Notes under the pieces: generated by a model
Told to the model about the DNA's origin: nothing
The model's input: only the letters and a program-made list of their open reading frames with translations
Database searches by the model: none
Position numbers and translations under genes: made by a program
In this document: in pieces, positions 45,897 to 57,487 of the stretch
Layout of the letters: every line of letters starts with the position of its first letter
Numbering within the stretch: the first letter of the stretch is position 1
NCBI GenBank assembly: GCA_947579665.1
Contig: OX388348.1
Location: forward strand, 2,294,001 to 2,358,000
DNA length: 64,000 bases
Direction: 5' to 3'
Origin: Sympetrum striolatum
Taxonomy: Eukaryota > Arthropoda > Insecta > Odonata > Libellulidae

Positions 45897-48800
45897 TGGG
45901 TCATTCCATGCCAAGTGGTCTGATTTCAGAGAAGTGCCCCGCTCGACCATCACGGATTTCAATGAAATTTTGTATGGACATTTACTCAGATCTCTTATGA
46001 ACATTTGTAAAGTTTTACTTTCGCTGATGGTATTCTTGCTGAGATATAGCAGTTTATTTGACCCCGTGTCGCTGCCTTCTTCAACATGACTATGAGTTTT
46101 CAGTAACTTTGAGGCATAGTATCTCAAAGAATTGTTCCATGAAGTTAACAATCTTTGGCTATCTTGAACAACTTTTTGCGCTCTATTAAACAAAATAATA
46201 ATAATAACTGTAAGAGCGACCTACTTGCAGAAAAATCTGTGCAAAACTGGCCCAAAAAATTGCGGATCGAAAAAAAATTAAAACTTTGGCTTTTTATATT
46301 TCAAGAAGAAATGATATAATCAACGTGAAACTTTGCGCATGATAACATATCACTACATAATGTATAAATATAAAATTTCATTGTCCTACTAATTTCCATT
46401 ATTTTAAAAATTGAGCCAACATTTGACAGTTTTTGTAAAAAAGCCAAAAATAGGCTATTTTTACCCCGCTTTTACAAAAAAAGACCCTCAAGAATTTCTT
46501 TTGAAAAATTTTTATTAAATAGAGAATGATTTCAACTCTCTAAAAAAGTATATCTAGTTTTTCATCTCGAGCATATAAGGCCCTAGAAACAGGGACAACT
46601 ATGAGGATGACATTTGTAAAAACGAGAAAAATAGGGTATTTTCTGCCCGCTCTTAGAAAAGAAAGACATTTTCGATACTCTTGTAAACAATTTTCATTTG
46701 AAAGAGCATGTTTCAAACCTCTTAAAAAAGTACACTTGGTTTTTCATCGCGAGCTCGTACAGCCCTAAAAAAATTAACAAAGTTGAGAACGTTGCTATGG
46801 TGGCGCCACATGTCTTCTGTTGTTTATCGTCCCGGTTATTTTATGTAGACATTTTTAGTATATTGCGTCGGTCCATGACTGGTACTGGTAGTGACGTCGT
46901 CACTACCAGTTCAGGCACCCCAGTCACCCCAGGGTCACGCCCGATAGCCGTGCAAAACCAGCCGTGCTGCTTTCTCAGTACGTTCTAATACCACATATGT
47001 TTTCGCTGTAATTGCTATCGACCAACTCTTTGGGGCCAATGTCAATAGTTGAACTTTCATCGATCTATCGGATATTTTAATGTGTGTTTGAATTTCTCTT
47101 ATTAGATCAGAATGACGAGCATTTCTCAACATCACACTGACTAGTTTGTCTTATATCTTCAGCTGGTATTGCAGCGGCTAACGTTATTTTGTCTGCGTTA
47201 TTAACGGAGTAGATCCCAAATAGTTAAACTTCGGTTAACCGTATCCGAAATTTCCATATCGCAATTTTCCGAAGATGAAGAGTCAGTAGTGTTTTGGACC
47301 ATAGAAATGTATTTGGCTTTACACTTGGAACACATTTTTTGACCAGGCTTCACTGCTTGCGAATCATTAGACAAGGCTAGATTGACTTTCAGCAGCCCAT
47401 GGTTAGCTGTATGTTATTTTTTTTTTAAATGGGTTGCAGCATGACTTTTGCTTAATTTAATACATTTCTAAATACTTTGATTTGTGATGGAAACAGATTT
47501 GATCGTACTCTGTGTTCCCAACCTCCAATCGCAGAAAAATGAGCACTTATTCGTGCAACGATAAATTGTGCACACATTGCAGCCCAATTTTATTGGAATA
47601 AAATAAACCATGATGGAAAATAGACGAAAGTTTTTCCCTAACAATGCAGAAGGGCAAGGTGGGATTTTTATCTGACTCTTCGACATCCATTTAGAATTAG
47701 TAAAATCGCAATATTTAGTGCAATAATGCAAATTCTGGAAAAAGAAGTTATAAAAATATGATGGAATACGACAAATACAGCTGCTCAGTTCAAAACGTGG
47801 CCATGCAAGAGTGCTATGTCAATAAAATACTTACAGAATACTAAGCAGCTGTCAATTTTCTAGAGGAACCTCAAGTGGAGTATGGATGAAATTTGAAGGA
47901 TCCAAGAAATGAAAATATGGCAAAACTCACAATTGAAAAAAACTCTAAGTAACACACAACAGAATGGCCACATAGCCACGTCTTAACCCAAGTCTCTACT
48001 AAAGATTCTTTACCCATGTTTCAACAGAAACTTTGTTATAATTTGTTACTTTGTTATAATTTGTTACCTTAGTAAATTAACTAACTTTGAAGTTAATTAA
48101 CTTTACTAATTATTCTCCCATTTTGTCCATTGTTAACCTGCTTCCCATTCCTCCTCCACCTAAAACCGCTCCCCCTGTCAACAGTAGCTAATCTCTTTGG
48201 TGCCTTGGTTTTTTATTCTTTGTATATAAATGTGCACTCCTGAATAACTCTTGTGCTTGATAATGGACTAAAGTCAGAAACCGGTCGCAGATATTAAAAA
48301 CTTTGAAAGGGGAATTCTGTTAAGTTATTCCCAGCCATTTACTAGGATGGAGTTTCACAAAGTTAAAGCTTACCAGATTGATTTAATTTATAACTTTGTT
48401 GTCCATGATGTCTCGCCGGCACAATATTTTGTCTTAATACCACCAGTTAGGTACCCACATAAGGATTTACAACCTCATCGAAGAAAACAAATTGCAGGCT
48501 TGGGATCCTCAACCAAGAAACCCACCCGTGGCTGGTGATGCATGGCTATCGGGCGTGCCCCTGGGGCGATGAGGTTACTGGTTCAAATGTCTGAACTGGT
48601 AGTGACGACGTCACTACCAGTACCAGTCATGGACCAACGCAATATACTAAAAATGTCTACATAAAATAACCGGGACGATAAACAACAGAATACATGTGGC
48701 GCCACCATAGCAACGTTCTCAACTTCGTTATTTTTTTTAGGGCTGTACGAGCTCGCGATGAAAAACCAAGTGTACTTTTTTAAGAGGTTTGAAACATGCT

Positions 48801-49599
48801 CTTTCAAATGAAAATTGTTTACAAGAGTATCGAAAAGGTCTTTCTTTTCTAAGAGCGGGCAGAAAATACCCTATTTTTCTGGTTTTTACAAATGTCATCC
48901 TCATAGTTGTCCCTGTTTCTAGGGCCTTATATGCTCGAGATGAAAAACTAGATATACTTTTTTAGAGAGTTGAAATCATTCTCTATTTAATAAAAATTTT
49001 TCAAAAGAAATTCTTGAGGGTCTTTTTTTGTAAAAGCGGGGTAAAAATAGCCTATTTTTGGCTTTTTTACAAAAACTGTCAAATGTTGGCTCAATTTTTA
49101 AAATAATGGAAATTAGTAGGACAATGAAATTGTATATTTATAAACTATGTATTGATGTGTTATCGTGAGCAAAGTTTCACGTTGATTATATCATTTCTTC
49201 TTGAAATATAAAAAGCCAAAGTTTTAATTTTTTTTCGATCCGCAATTTTTTGGGCCAGTTTTGCACAGATTTTTCTGCAAGTAGGTCGCTCTTACAGTTA
49301 TTATTATTATTTTGTTTAATAGAGCGCAAAAAGTTGTTCAAGATAGCCAAAGATTGTTTACTTCATAGAACAATTCTTTGAGATACTATGCCTCAAAGTT
49401 ACTGAAAACTCATAGTCATGTTGAAGAAGGGAGCGACACGGGGTCAAATAAACTGCTATATCTCAGCAAGAATACCATCAGCGAAAGTAAAAATTTACAA
49501 ATGTTCATAAGAGATCTGAGTAAATGTCCATACAAAATTTCATTGAAATCCGTGATGGTCGAGCGGGGACTACTAGACCACTTGGCATGGAATGGCCCA
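45897..49599. mobile_element. 3.7-kb element with ~1.07-kb inverted arms
   Basis: The arms 45,897-46,963 and 48,530-49,599 are reverse complements of each other at well over 90% by eye. They begin TGGGTCATTCCATGCCAAGT on the left and TGGGCCATTCCATGCCAAGT on the right, read in reverse. TATATA is present on both outer sides (45,891-45,896 and 49,600-49,605), either a 6-bp duplication or a TA duplication within TA-rich sequence. Removing the element joins the Helitron 5' end. The core holds a decayed protein gene on the minus strand. The superfamily was not identified. Confidence 0.85.
46935..47740 (-). pseudogene. Decayed zinc-binding/helix-turn-helix protein in the long-armed element
   Basis: Read on the minus strand with stops and shifts: CNVCTIYRCTNKCSFFCDW near 47,540; then VNLALSNDSQAVKPGQKMCS, with the pair C-x2-C, followed by KYISMVQNTTDSSSSENCD near 47,270-47,380; then KISDRSMKVQLLTLAPKSWS and IAITAKTYVVLERTEKAARL near 47,000-47,090, which looks like a helix-turn-helix. 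The frame then runs into the inverted arm and stops. The order cysteine pairs, serine-acid stretch, 'APKSWSI' helix resembles uncharacterised proteins I associate with repeats in arthropods and cnidarians, but I cannot name the family. It may be what remains of the element's own protein. Confidence 0.45.
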
Positions 49600-50235
49600 T
49601 ATATAAAGCAGAAATTCTGTGGGTGTGTTTGTGGGTTTGTGTGTTTGTTTGTCTTGGATTGGAGTCTACACCGTTTGCCCGATATGTCTCAAACTTTGCA
49701 TACGTTTCCATTTATATCAGGAAGGAAGTACTGTCGCATTTTTATTCAACAATTTTGCTGGATTCGAACCAGGATCGCTCAGATAGATTTTCATAAGGAA
49801 TACACGTAAGCTTCACTTTTATCGGTTGCAGGCTTTATTTCTTTTGAAGAATTAAATTAGAACGAATAGTTGTACAGAGTCGAGACAAATACCAAGAGAA
49901 AGAAAATCGAATAAAGATTCTTATTTTGTTCATGGAATCTTACTTTCGATTAGAATTTGCGAGAATATTGGTAAAATATACAAACATTTTGGGAAAATTC
50001 GCGGCTATAAACAACTCATCCCCCTGACGACCGATCCCATTGTTGAATCCGAGCTCATGTTTTATCCCGTAAAAATACTCGTGGACTTTAGGCTCATAAA
50101 GCTGATGATTGAAGAGGACGATATATTACATGGATAACGAGAAATTTTCTGTAAGAAGGTAACCAGCAATTGCAGGTATGTAACTACAGTCAAGAGATTA
50201 CCAGCTCATGGATGAGGGAAGTTAGATGTCTTGTA

Positions 50236-50817
50236 TGATATAAAGCAAATATTCTGTGGGTTTGTACGTTTGTTTTATTGTTGTGTGTCGTCGATTTTAG
50301 TACAAACTGTTTGCCAGATTCGCGTCAAACTTTGCGTGCGTGTTTTCTGGGACCAGGAAGGACGTACTGTCTCAATTATATTCGATAACTTAGCTAGGTT
50401 TGAACCAAGATCGCTCAGATGGGTTTCCATAAAGAATAAATCTAATCTTCACTTTTACCGGTAGCAGGCTATATTTCTTTTGAAGAATTAAAATAGAGTC
50501 GAAACAAGAAGCAAAAGAACGGAAAATAAATGAATATTCTAATTTTGATCGTGGAATATTTTTTCCGAAACGAAATTCCGAGAATTTTGATAAAATACGC
50601 GTGAATTATCCTAAATTGTTGAGGTTGTAAACAGCCAATCCTCCTCACGATCAATGCGATTGTTGAGCCGAGCTCATGAATTTTCCTGTATAGTAAGAAC
50701 AGCTTGAGATTTTAGACTGTATTCTAAAGGGAATTTACACATTGCACGACTGGCAACTTGAATTTAATTTACTTCTATATATATTCCCCGTTGAGAATCA
50801 ACGGGCGCTTCAGCTAG
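50236..50817 (+). repeat. Second Helitron unit with terminal hairpin
   Basis: The head TATGATATAAAGCAAATATT at 50,236 parallels 49,600. The unit ends with hairpin and CTAG at 50,817. The first unit lacks a recognisable hairpin end, so the repeat is an internal or incomplete tandem duplication. Confidence 0.6.
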
Positions 50818-53800
50818 TATTAAATAAAGATTACTAGCAAATGTATGAGCGAAAGAATATGTCCTAAATGGGTGTTAAGTGAAAGCTGGTTTTGGTATAC
50901 CTCTGTAAACTTATTGAACACTATGTTTGAAATATTTGATGAAGATTCATTAATTTTAGGAGGGAATGACGAATCTGATGGACACCATAGTAACGGTTTA
51001 TTGTCGATTTATTTACACTATAAACATAACATTGGTCGATGAACCATCAATTTGGTCATTTTGTCAATAACCATTAAACAACCAATATTCTGGGTACATT
51101 CTATGGAATTAGATATAATCAACAAAATCGTAATGACGTAGACAAAACTGCTAAGTACAAAATTGGAAATGTAATTTAAACTCCCTTGAAAGGCTACTTC
51201 AAAATCGATGCGCTAACTATGCACGCCAAGTGCCAGCCGTTGATTATGAATTACGTAATTGTCATTCAAGACGACTATTACGTCACGATGCAGCGGGGAA
51301 TTGCTACACTTGGCAACATCGCCATAAAAATATAACAAATACGAATATAGCATAAAATCGTCAAATAACAGCATTAATATGAGAATATTAACGGTGAATC
51401 TTCCAACGACTTTCTCCTGCCAATCAATCATCGACGATTTTGAAAATCACCTCAAAAAAGTAATTTACAGTCGTTAAAAAGTCTCCAAAGAAATTCTGAC
51501 AGAATGACGAGGATAATGATTTAAGAAGAAAGCGTTCCCAACGAGGACGGCTCGGTGCGTCAGCCGATGACGAAAAATCACGCCCATTGAGACGAACCCG
51601 GCGGAAAAAGCTCCAAATATGGCAACCTTGCGGGGCATTCATTATAAATACTACTATTGGCGCAGCGGCTCCTCCCCACTGGTGCCCTCCATTCAAGCAT
51701 CCCCATTCACCCCTGAGAGATCGAAATGCGGGGAGCACGTGACCTGAGGGACACGCCCCCCTCTACAGCTGCAAGATTGTCCCGAAATGAATGGAGGCGG
51801 CCGCCTTCAATCGATTTCCCGGCGGCGTCATCGATGACTGCCCATTCACTATGTTGCAGAGGGAAATTCCTAGGCTGTGAATGAAGACCGATCGAATGAC
51901 ACCGACGAACATTGCGTTATTTCTGGGGTTGGCAAATGTGCCATTTTGATCCCCAAGTATCTCGTTCGGATTCTGAAACGTTCTCTGGACGCATGAAAAA
52001 ATTGAGTTTAATGCTATTTCATTATATCAGGTATTTCAGGCTGAAGCATCGCCACAGAACACCAGGAGGTTTCCCACTCTAGTGACTAGTATATTGTTTT
52101 ATCGTTCGATAACCTATAACAGAGGCTAAAAGTTACTCTTTTTATTCAGTTGTTATTCTGGACGAAACCATTTTACTGAGATATTAACAAACAGTGCCAA
52201 ATATCAAGGGCACAATTTTAGTTTTGATATGCTTACTATTTTATTAACCACTTCCTTGTAGTTAAGTTATTTATAAGTCAAATATTCTAAACGTGAAACT
52301 ACGGTCATCTTCAAGTTATAAAATAAAATCTTTGAGTCAAGAATACCTCGCAATTGGACATAAAGTAAACTACCTTCATCAGCTGTTTAATATTTTCACT
52401 TAAGTATCTTCATTTTTTTACTCCATCGCTCGACGGGAGAAGTAGCATATTTTGTAATTTTAAACTTTGCTTTAAACGATTTTAGCAAGTAATATCGAGC
52501 ACAGTTTGACTTTCACAAACGTTTGTCATAATAATCTGTCGTTAACTCGCCTTTACTGAATTAGACACAAATATAGGTTACCGATTTACTGAAAGGGAGA
52601 TGGTATATCGTAATCCAATTGGTAAAATGAATGTTAATAAACAATAAATGAACACTAACAGAAAAACTGATAATAGAGCTCTTCTACACTTTCCAAGAAA
52701 CTACACTGAATTCAAAGTCAGATTAAAATGAGGAAATTACGTGTAATCAGTCCGTATGATATAATGCTCATAATTGAAATATGATTATGATGTGGAAATG
52801 GGAACAGTTAAAATATCGTGTGATAAAAAAACTTAAAATGCTACAAGATCAACGAAAGATATGTTAAGAAAAACCAACGGTACTTGCGGCTAAGTGGTAA
52901 TGAATGCCAGGATGGAAATATCGTCGCATAAGTTAATTGTGATATCTCTGAATAGAGCAGAATATGATACCCGTTCCATGAAGTGCTTTTACCCGAGGAG
53001 AAAATTTATAAACGGAAACGAATGTGAGAGAAAGTATGAACAACCTTCCAATGTGACTCCATTTTCCGTTTTTCAGTATTTTCTGAAGTCTTCCCATCAT
53101 CCAGAACTTAAAATGGAATAAGGAAAATGCATGGTCAACAATAATACTATAATTTTAATCGTTTCTATCTGGAAAACGTCCAAATATAAATATATGAGAT
53201 GATGGGGCCACGGTAATAAAACCCGGTACTTCCTTCTACGTAAAATGAAAAAGGAATGACATTCGTTATAAAAAATTGTGGACAAAAAGAAAAATCTCGC
53301 TGGCTGCGTAACACAGGGTTATTCAAAAATATACTTACATATTTCGATACAATTATAAAAACTGTATTCCAGCGTGACATTAATTTTTACGTTAAGGTCA
53401 GCCGAAAGTTAAAACACTTGCGCAGCAAAAATCACCAAATAAGAAAAGGTTTCATAAAGGGCACACTGTCTTGGGTTGCTATCATGCGGAAATATCCAGC
53501 GTTGAAATTTTATTCATTTTAAATCGATCACCCAGCGAATTAAGCTGAATTTATTCCGGGATGCATTAGTGATTTGGGTGAAAAAAGCCATTGTAAAGCT
53601 AGCGATCTACTTGGTAACGAACGAAAATGGAAGCAAGAAAGCAGTACAGAAGGGAACTATTTGGTTGATATACATACAAACGTGAGTGTTCTTCCTTACG
53701 GTGGATTCATATACATCAATATTCCTTTTCCAACGACATTTCTTTCGGTTCTTGGTAACTAATTCCACCCTTTATATCATCTAACATCTTCTGCTTTCCA

Positions 53801-55419
53801 CCTCGAATTCTACCTCCACAACCGTCTTTAGCAGCATTTACTTGATGCAAGGAGAATGCGGATTGAGCTCGATAGAAATTCCTACGCAACGATCGCAGTC
53901 CAATTTTGAGAGAAAGACCGAGAATTAGTTGTTTGAATGTGGTGGATGAGACCATGAGTAAGGGCGATACATTTGATCTGAGGAATTGACTAAAGATTTA
54001 ACCGAGGCAAGTTCGAGAGGAGATGGAAATCGAAAGAGTATTTACATTAAAGAGACTGAGAACTTGATTATTTCGCATTTCGTGATATTTCAGTGCCTCA
54101 TGTCCGTCCATAAAGACATAACCTCGAAGATTAGCGGGATCCTCAACCATTCCACCATTGCCTTAGAAAGGTTTAGAGGCAGAATGGAGCTTATAATTTG
54201 AGTGCGGGAATTCCTTGTATTCCTCTTTGAGCCAGAAAGCTATTAGTTGAAAAACTATACTTAGCTACAGCACAATAACTGTATGGATAACATTTTTCAT
54301 AAAAATAAGTCGCAAGCGATCGGGATAGTTGCATTTAGCATACCTCAGTAGCTTTCAAATTATTACAGCAAAGAACAAGGCTGAGACAATATTGAATGAG
54401 GTACATTTCCTTTATCCTATACTAAAGTGTACGGTGTATTTATAAATATATTGTCATGTTTCTTCCCAGCTTTTAGTTCTATCGGTAGGTTTACGCAAGA
54501 TTTTCACACTCCCTTTCATCTTGAGTGCATTCCTGCAGTAGATACATTCTTTCTAAGAATCACTTAGGGTTTCTTTTTAATCAACAGTTCTCATTATTTC
54601 TCATACTCTCTCTTCAATTATTGCATAACGTACGACGATAAGTTAGATGGACTTTAAGGTAAGAGATTTCAGTCTCAACCACGCTAGAATAAAGCCGATT
54701 TATTATTATATTACCGAAGGCCTGGTATACACAATCCATTCATTGGTGGGTATGTGGTAGCAGGAAAGACGGACGTTAAAAATAAGATAGGAATATCAAC
54801 TCGACTTCGTCCTGAAATCCATTTCTCTTGCCTGAGAGCAAGTACACCTTGCAGGTACTTACTACCTTTCCCTAAGTAAACCGAAAGCTAGCAAAAGAAT
54901 AATGTACCAAAATAAAACAAATTCCATTTTCTCAAATGACCACGAAATATTCCTTCTGTGACAGTCGAGAAGAATCTTCCGAAGATCTCTGAACAGTCCC
55001 ACGCTCCTCAAGGGTCACGAATCACGAGCTATTCCGGAATAAAAAAATCATTATCCTCCGATCCTTTCACCCAAATGTATGTCGAGTGACACTTGACGAG
55101 AGTGAGCTAAAGGTTAAGTCTCTCGGGTGGATCAATAACTTCCTGAATACCGCAACACGAGATTTAAAAAACCATAAATCTGAAGAGAAATGCGAGAATC
55201 CGGAGGCGGAAAATCCAATTCACTCTGGATCGTCATGCTTTGGCGGATGCGTTGCATTCACAAGATCTTGAGATCACCTGTTGTCGGTGAGTTTACCCAT
55301 AATTCCGCAGTGAGGAGCCCTTTAAAATCAAAGGAGAAGAATATTGGTTCTAAATAAAGACACGAAACCAAACGATCTCAGATCTTAATCCTCATTCAGC
55401 AACAGAGAAATGCCAAATG
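50818..55419. other. No gene recognised; one GC-rich patch
   Basis: Scattered short open frames show no domain. The block at about 51,480-51,890 is GC-richer. It contains TATAAATA near 51,642, a CTCCTCCCC motif shortly after, and CACGTG near 51,737, so it could be a promoter or enhancer. No exon can be tied to it. Confidence 0.45.
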
Positions 55420-56110
55420 TCAACCTTCATGAATAAATTCCTCCTCCAGTTCATTCATGCAAAAATTCGGGAGAGTATTTGATGTATCGTCAGACGTGAA
55501 AACGCTTCGAAAAAAATCAATCAAGATATTAGCTTTGCCTTTAGCATAGTTTACTATATTACCGCTAGTATCCTTTAATGAACCAACAGTGTGCTCTTTA
55601 CCTTGGACCTCACGAACGTACGACCAAAACGCTTTTGGGTCCTCTTCCAAGTGTTCGCATAAAATCTTCTTTTTATATTGACGGAGGGCATTTCGCATAA
55701 TTCGTTTAGTTTCCGGCTTTGCTTCCTTATGTTCGCTCTTTACTTGATCTGTGTTGATATTGTTCGGTTGCCTCGCAGCGGCTTTTAATTTGGAATGCAA
55801 ACGCCTCTGTTTCTTTAGTGCTATCCTAGTCTATTATACCATCTAGGTTCATTAATTTGATTTAAAAGTTTGGAGGGTACAAATTTATCCGTTAGGTCTC
55901 GCATTGTTCTTACAAAAAGATTCCACGTGTCCTCGGTATTTAAACATATCATGCGTGTTTCATACTCCGGAAATTCGTACATGAGTTTACTACGATATCC
56001 TTCGAAATCGTCTCTCGGATAAAGATAAACTCTGCGCTTTGGTTTTCTGTGCCTTACCAAGTTAAGGTCGAAATCTATAATTATGGCTTTGTGATCGGAT
56101 ATTCCATCGC
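55420..56110 (-). pseudogene. CR1-like LINE fragment: end of endonuclease and linker
   Basis: Minus-strand frames read KPKRRVYLYPRDDFEGYRS, NTEDTWNLFVRTMRDLTDKF, then MRNALRQYKKKILCEHLEED, PKAFWSYVREVQGKEHTVGS and ILIDFFRSVFTSDDTSNTL. These align with the segment 22.2-22.9 kb of the CR1 in the Cbl intron (for example PKAFWSYVREVQGKTQTVSS). A frameshift lies near 55,810. Endonuclease core and reverse transcriptase are absent here. Confidence 0.85.
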
Positions 56111-56235
56111 AGTATTCAACATAGCTCTACATTGTCTTTATTGGTATGATATAATTGTAATAATGGTATGATATAATTGTACTCTCAGATATTCAAGTTA
56201 TTCGCCTTTTTTCTGCCGTATACGAACGAAAATTT

Positions 56236-56312
56236 ACACGCCGCCGGTTACGCCGCCGCCGCCGGCTTCATTTTCCCCCTACGCCGCCGCTGACAAAAAT
56301 CATAACGGCGCC
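56236..56312. repeat. GCC-triplet-rich patch
   Basis: CACGCCGCCGGTTACGCCGC and a second ACGCCGCCGCTGAC form a short, very GC-rich island in AT-rich sequence. Just before it, TGGTATGATATAATTGTA occurs twice (near 56,140 and 56,165). The origin is unknown. Confidence 0.5.
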
Positions 56313-56404
56313 CATGTCTATAGGCATCCCAATACCAAAATCGATTAGATTGATTAGTAAGCTCATTGATGAACACCTTCGTCAAAAACACGCCGGGATG
56401 ACGT

Positions 56405-56513
56405 GACAATAACCGAATAAGGAAGTAATTTAGATTCGACTGGTGTTTACACCCCCTGCCACACGCCGAAAGGCGGCTTGTAGGGTATTAATGTAGATGT
56501 AGATGTAGATACC
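56405..56513 (+). mobile_element. Extremely 5'-truncated CR1 copy (3' tail only)
   Basis: ACCGAATAAGGAAGTAATTT, then ACACCCCCTGCCACACGCCG and a TGTAGA hexamer tail match the last ~110 bp of the CR1 at 20.72-20.82 kb almost exactly, in the opposite orientation. The copy retains only the final codons and 3' UTR. It abuts the plus-strand LINE that follows. Confidence 0.85.
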
Positions 56514-57487
56514 TTCTGCGAACTTCGACGGATAGCCAAGAAACTCGTTCGGAGAGACTACACCCTCTATGTGGATAAAATCACCTCTGACATTAGGGGG
56601 CAAGAGGTTTTGGACTCTCGTAAACATGAGAAGGAAGTCTCTCCGTGTTCCAGCCCAGTTGTCCCTGAGAGCGTTTTCAAAAAATATGAGAGAATCTTTG
56701 CGCTAAACGAATATTTCTCCTCCAACTTCTCCGCCAATCCAAACCTTGTCTCTCCTCCCCCCCTCCAGCCAATATGCACTCATTCTGCTTTTAAAATCGC
56801 TACCTCCCCTCATGAAGTCCTAAATCTTTTAACAGCCTTACCCCACAATAAAGCCACTGGACCAGATAACATAGGAGCAAATTTTCTCAGTCATACTGCT
56901 CATACTGTCTCTTTTCCAATAACAATTATTTTTAATAGGTTCTTTTCGTCTGGCACATTCCCCTCCTCTTGGAAATCTGCAAATGTCATTCCCATTTTGA
57001 AAAATGGCCGCAAGGATCAAGTGGAGAACTATCGCCCTATATCTATTCTTCCCGTCCTCTCCATTCTATTCGAACGTATTATCCACAACCGCCTTCTCTC
57101 CCACACACTTTCTTTCATTTCTTCTCATCAACATGGCTTTCTTCCTGGGGGATCCTGTCTTGCAAATCTCACTGTCCTACAACATCATATCATCACAGCT
57201 TTTGAAAAAGCTTCTCAACTCGATGTTTGTTACCTTGACTTCTCTAAAGCATTCGACTCCGTTAACCACTTCCTTCTAAAATACAAACTAGAGCATAGAT
57301 ACAATATTCATGGACCTTTCCTTTCTCTACTTTCTGATTTTTTATCCCATCGTAGGCAACGCGTCGTCCTCGACGGTTGTGCATCTTCGTTCTTCCCCGT
57401 CCCTTCCGGTGTTCCCCAAAGTAGTGTCCTAGGCCCGCTATTGTTCGCACTCTTCATCGATGATCTGGTGGAAGCTGTCACTAACAT

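Larger units (their letters stand above)
45889..50817 (+). mobile_element. Helitron-like sequence, tandemly repeated, holding a nested element
   Basis: The 5' tip reads A/TCTATATA at 45,889 and, after the nested insert, continues AAGCAGAAATTCTGTGGGTG at 49,606. About 630 bp later a second copy of the same head (TATAAAGCAAATATTCTGTG) starts near 50,240, and the two copies stay similar for about 450 bp (CGAACCAGGATCGCTCAGAT versus TGAACCAAGATCGCTCAGAT). The 3' end at 50,787-50,817 has an 8-bp hairpin CCCGTTGA-GAA-TCAACGGG followed by CTAG and T, matching Helitron ends. No Rep/helicase frame is present, so this is non-autonomous. Confidence 0.7.

Noticed and set aside
48240..48310. GGACTAAAGTCAGAAACCGGTC motif resembling retroelement 3' ends (written here as the single block at 48,263)
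   Set aside because: I could not define an element around it, and it lies in the core of the long-armed element; left unassigned.
46698..48807. Same ~60-residue frame on opposite strands at 46,698-46,988 and 48,583-48,807
   Set aside because: They are the two arms of the inverted repeat, their C-termini differ and no domain is recognisable, so coding is not supported.
45873..49809. Similar ~80-residue frames at 45,873-46,193 (minus) and 49,378-49,809 (plus)
   Set aside because: They also lie in the inverted arms and run out into unrelated flanking Helitron sequence.
53716..53955. 79-codon minus-strand frame rich in Lys/Arg
   Set aside because: No recognisable domain, no splice context and no relative in the window.
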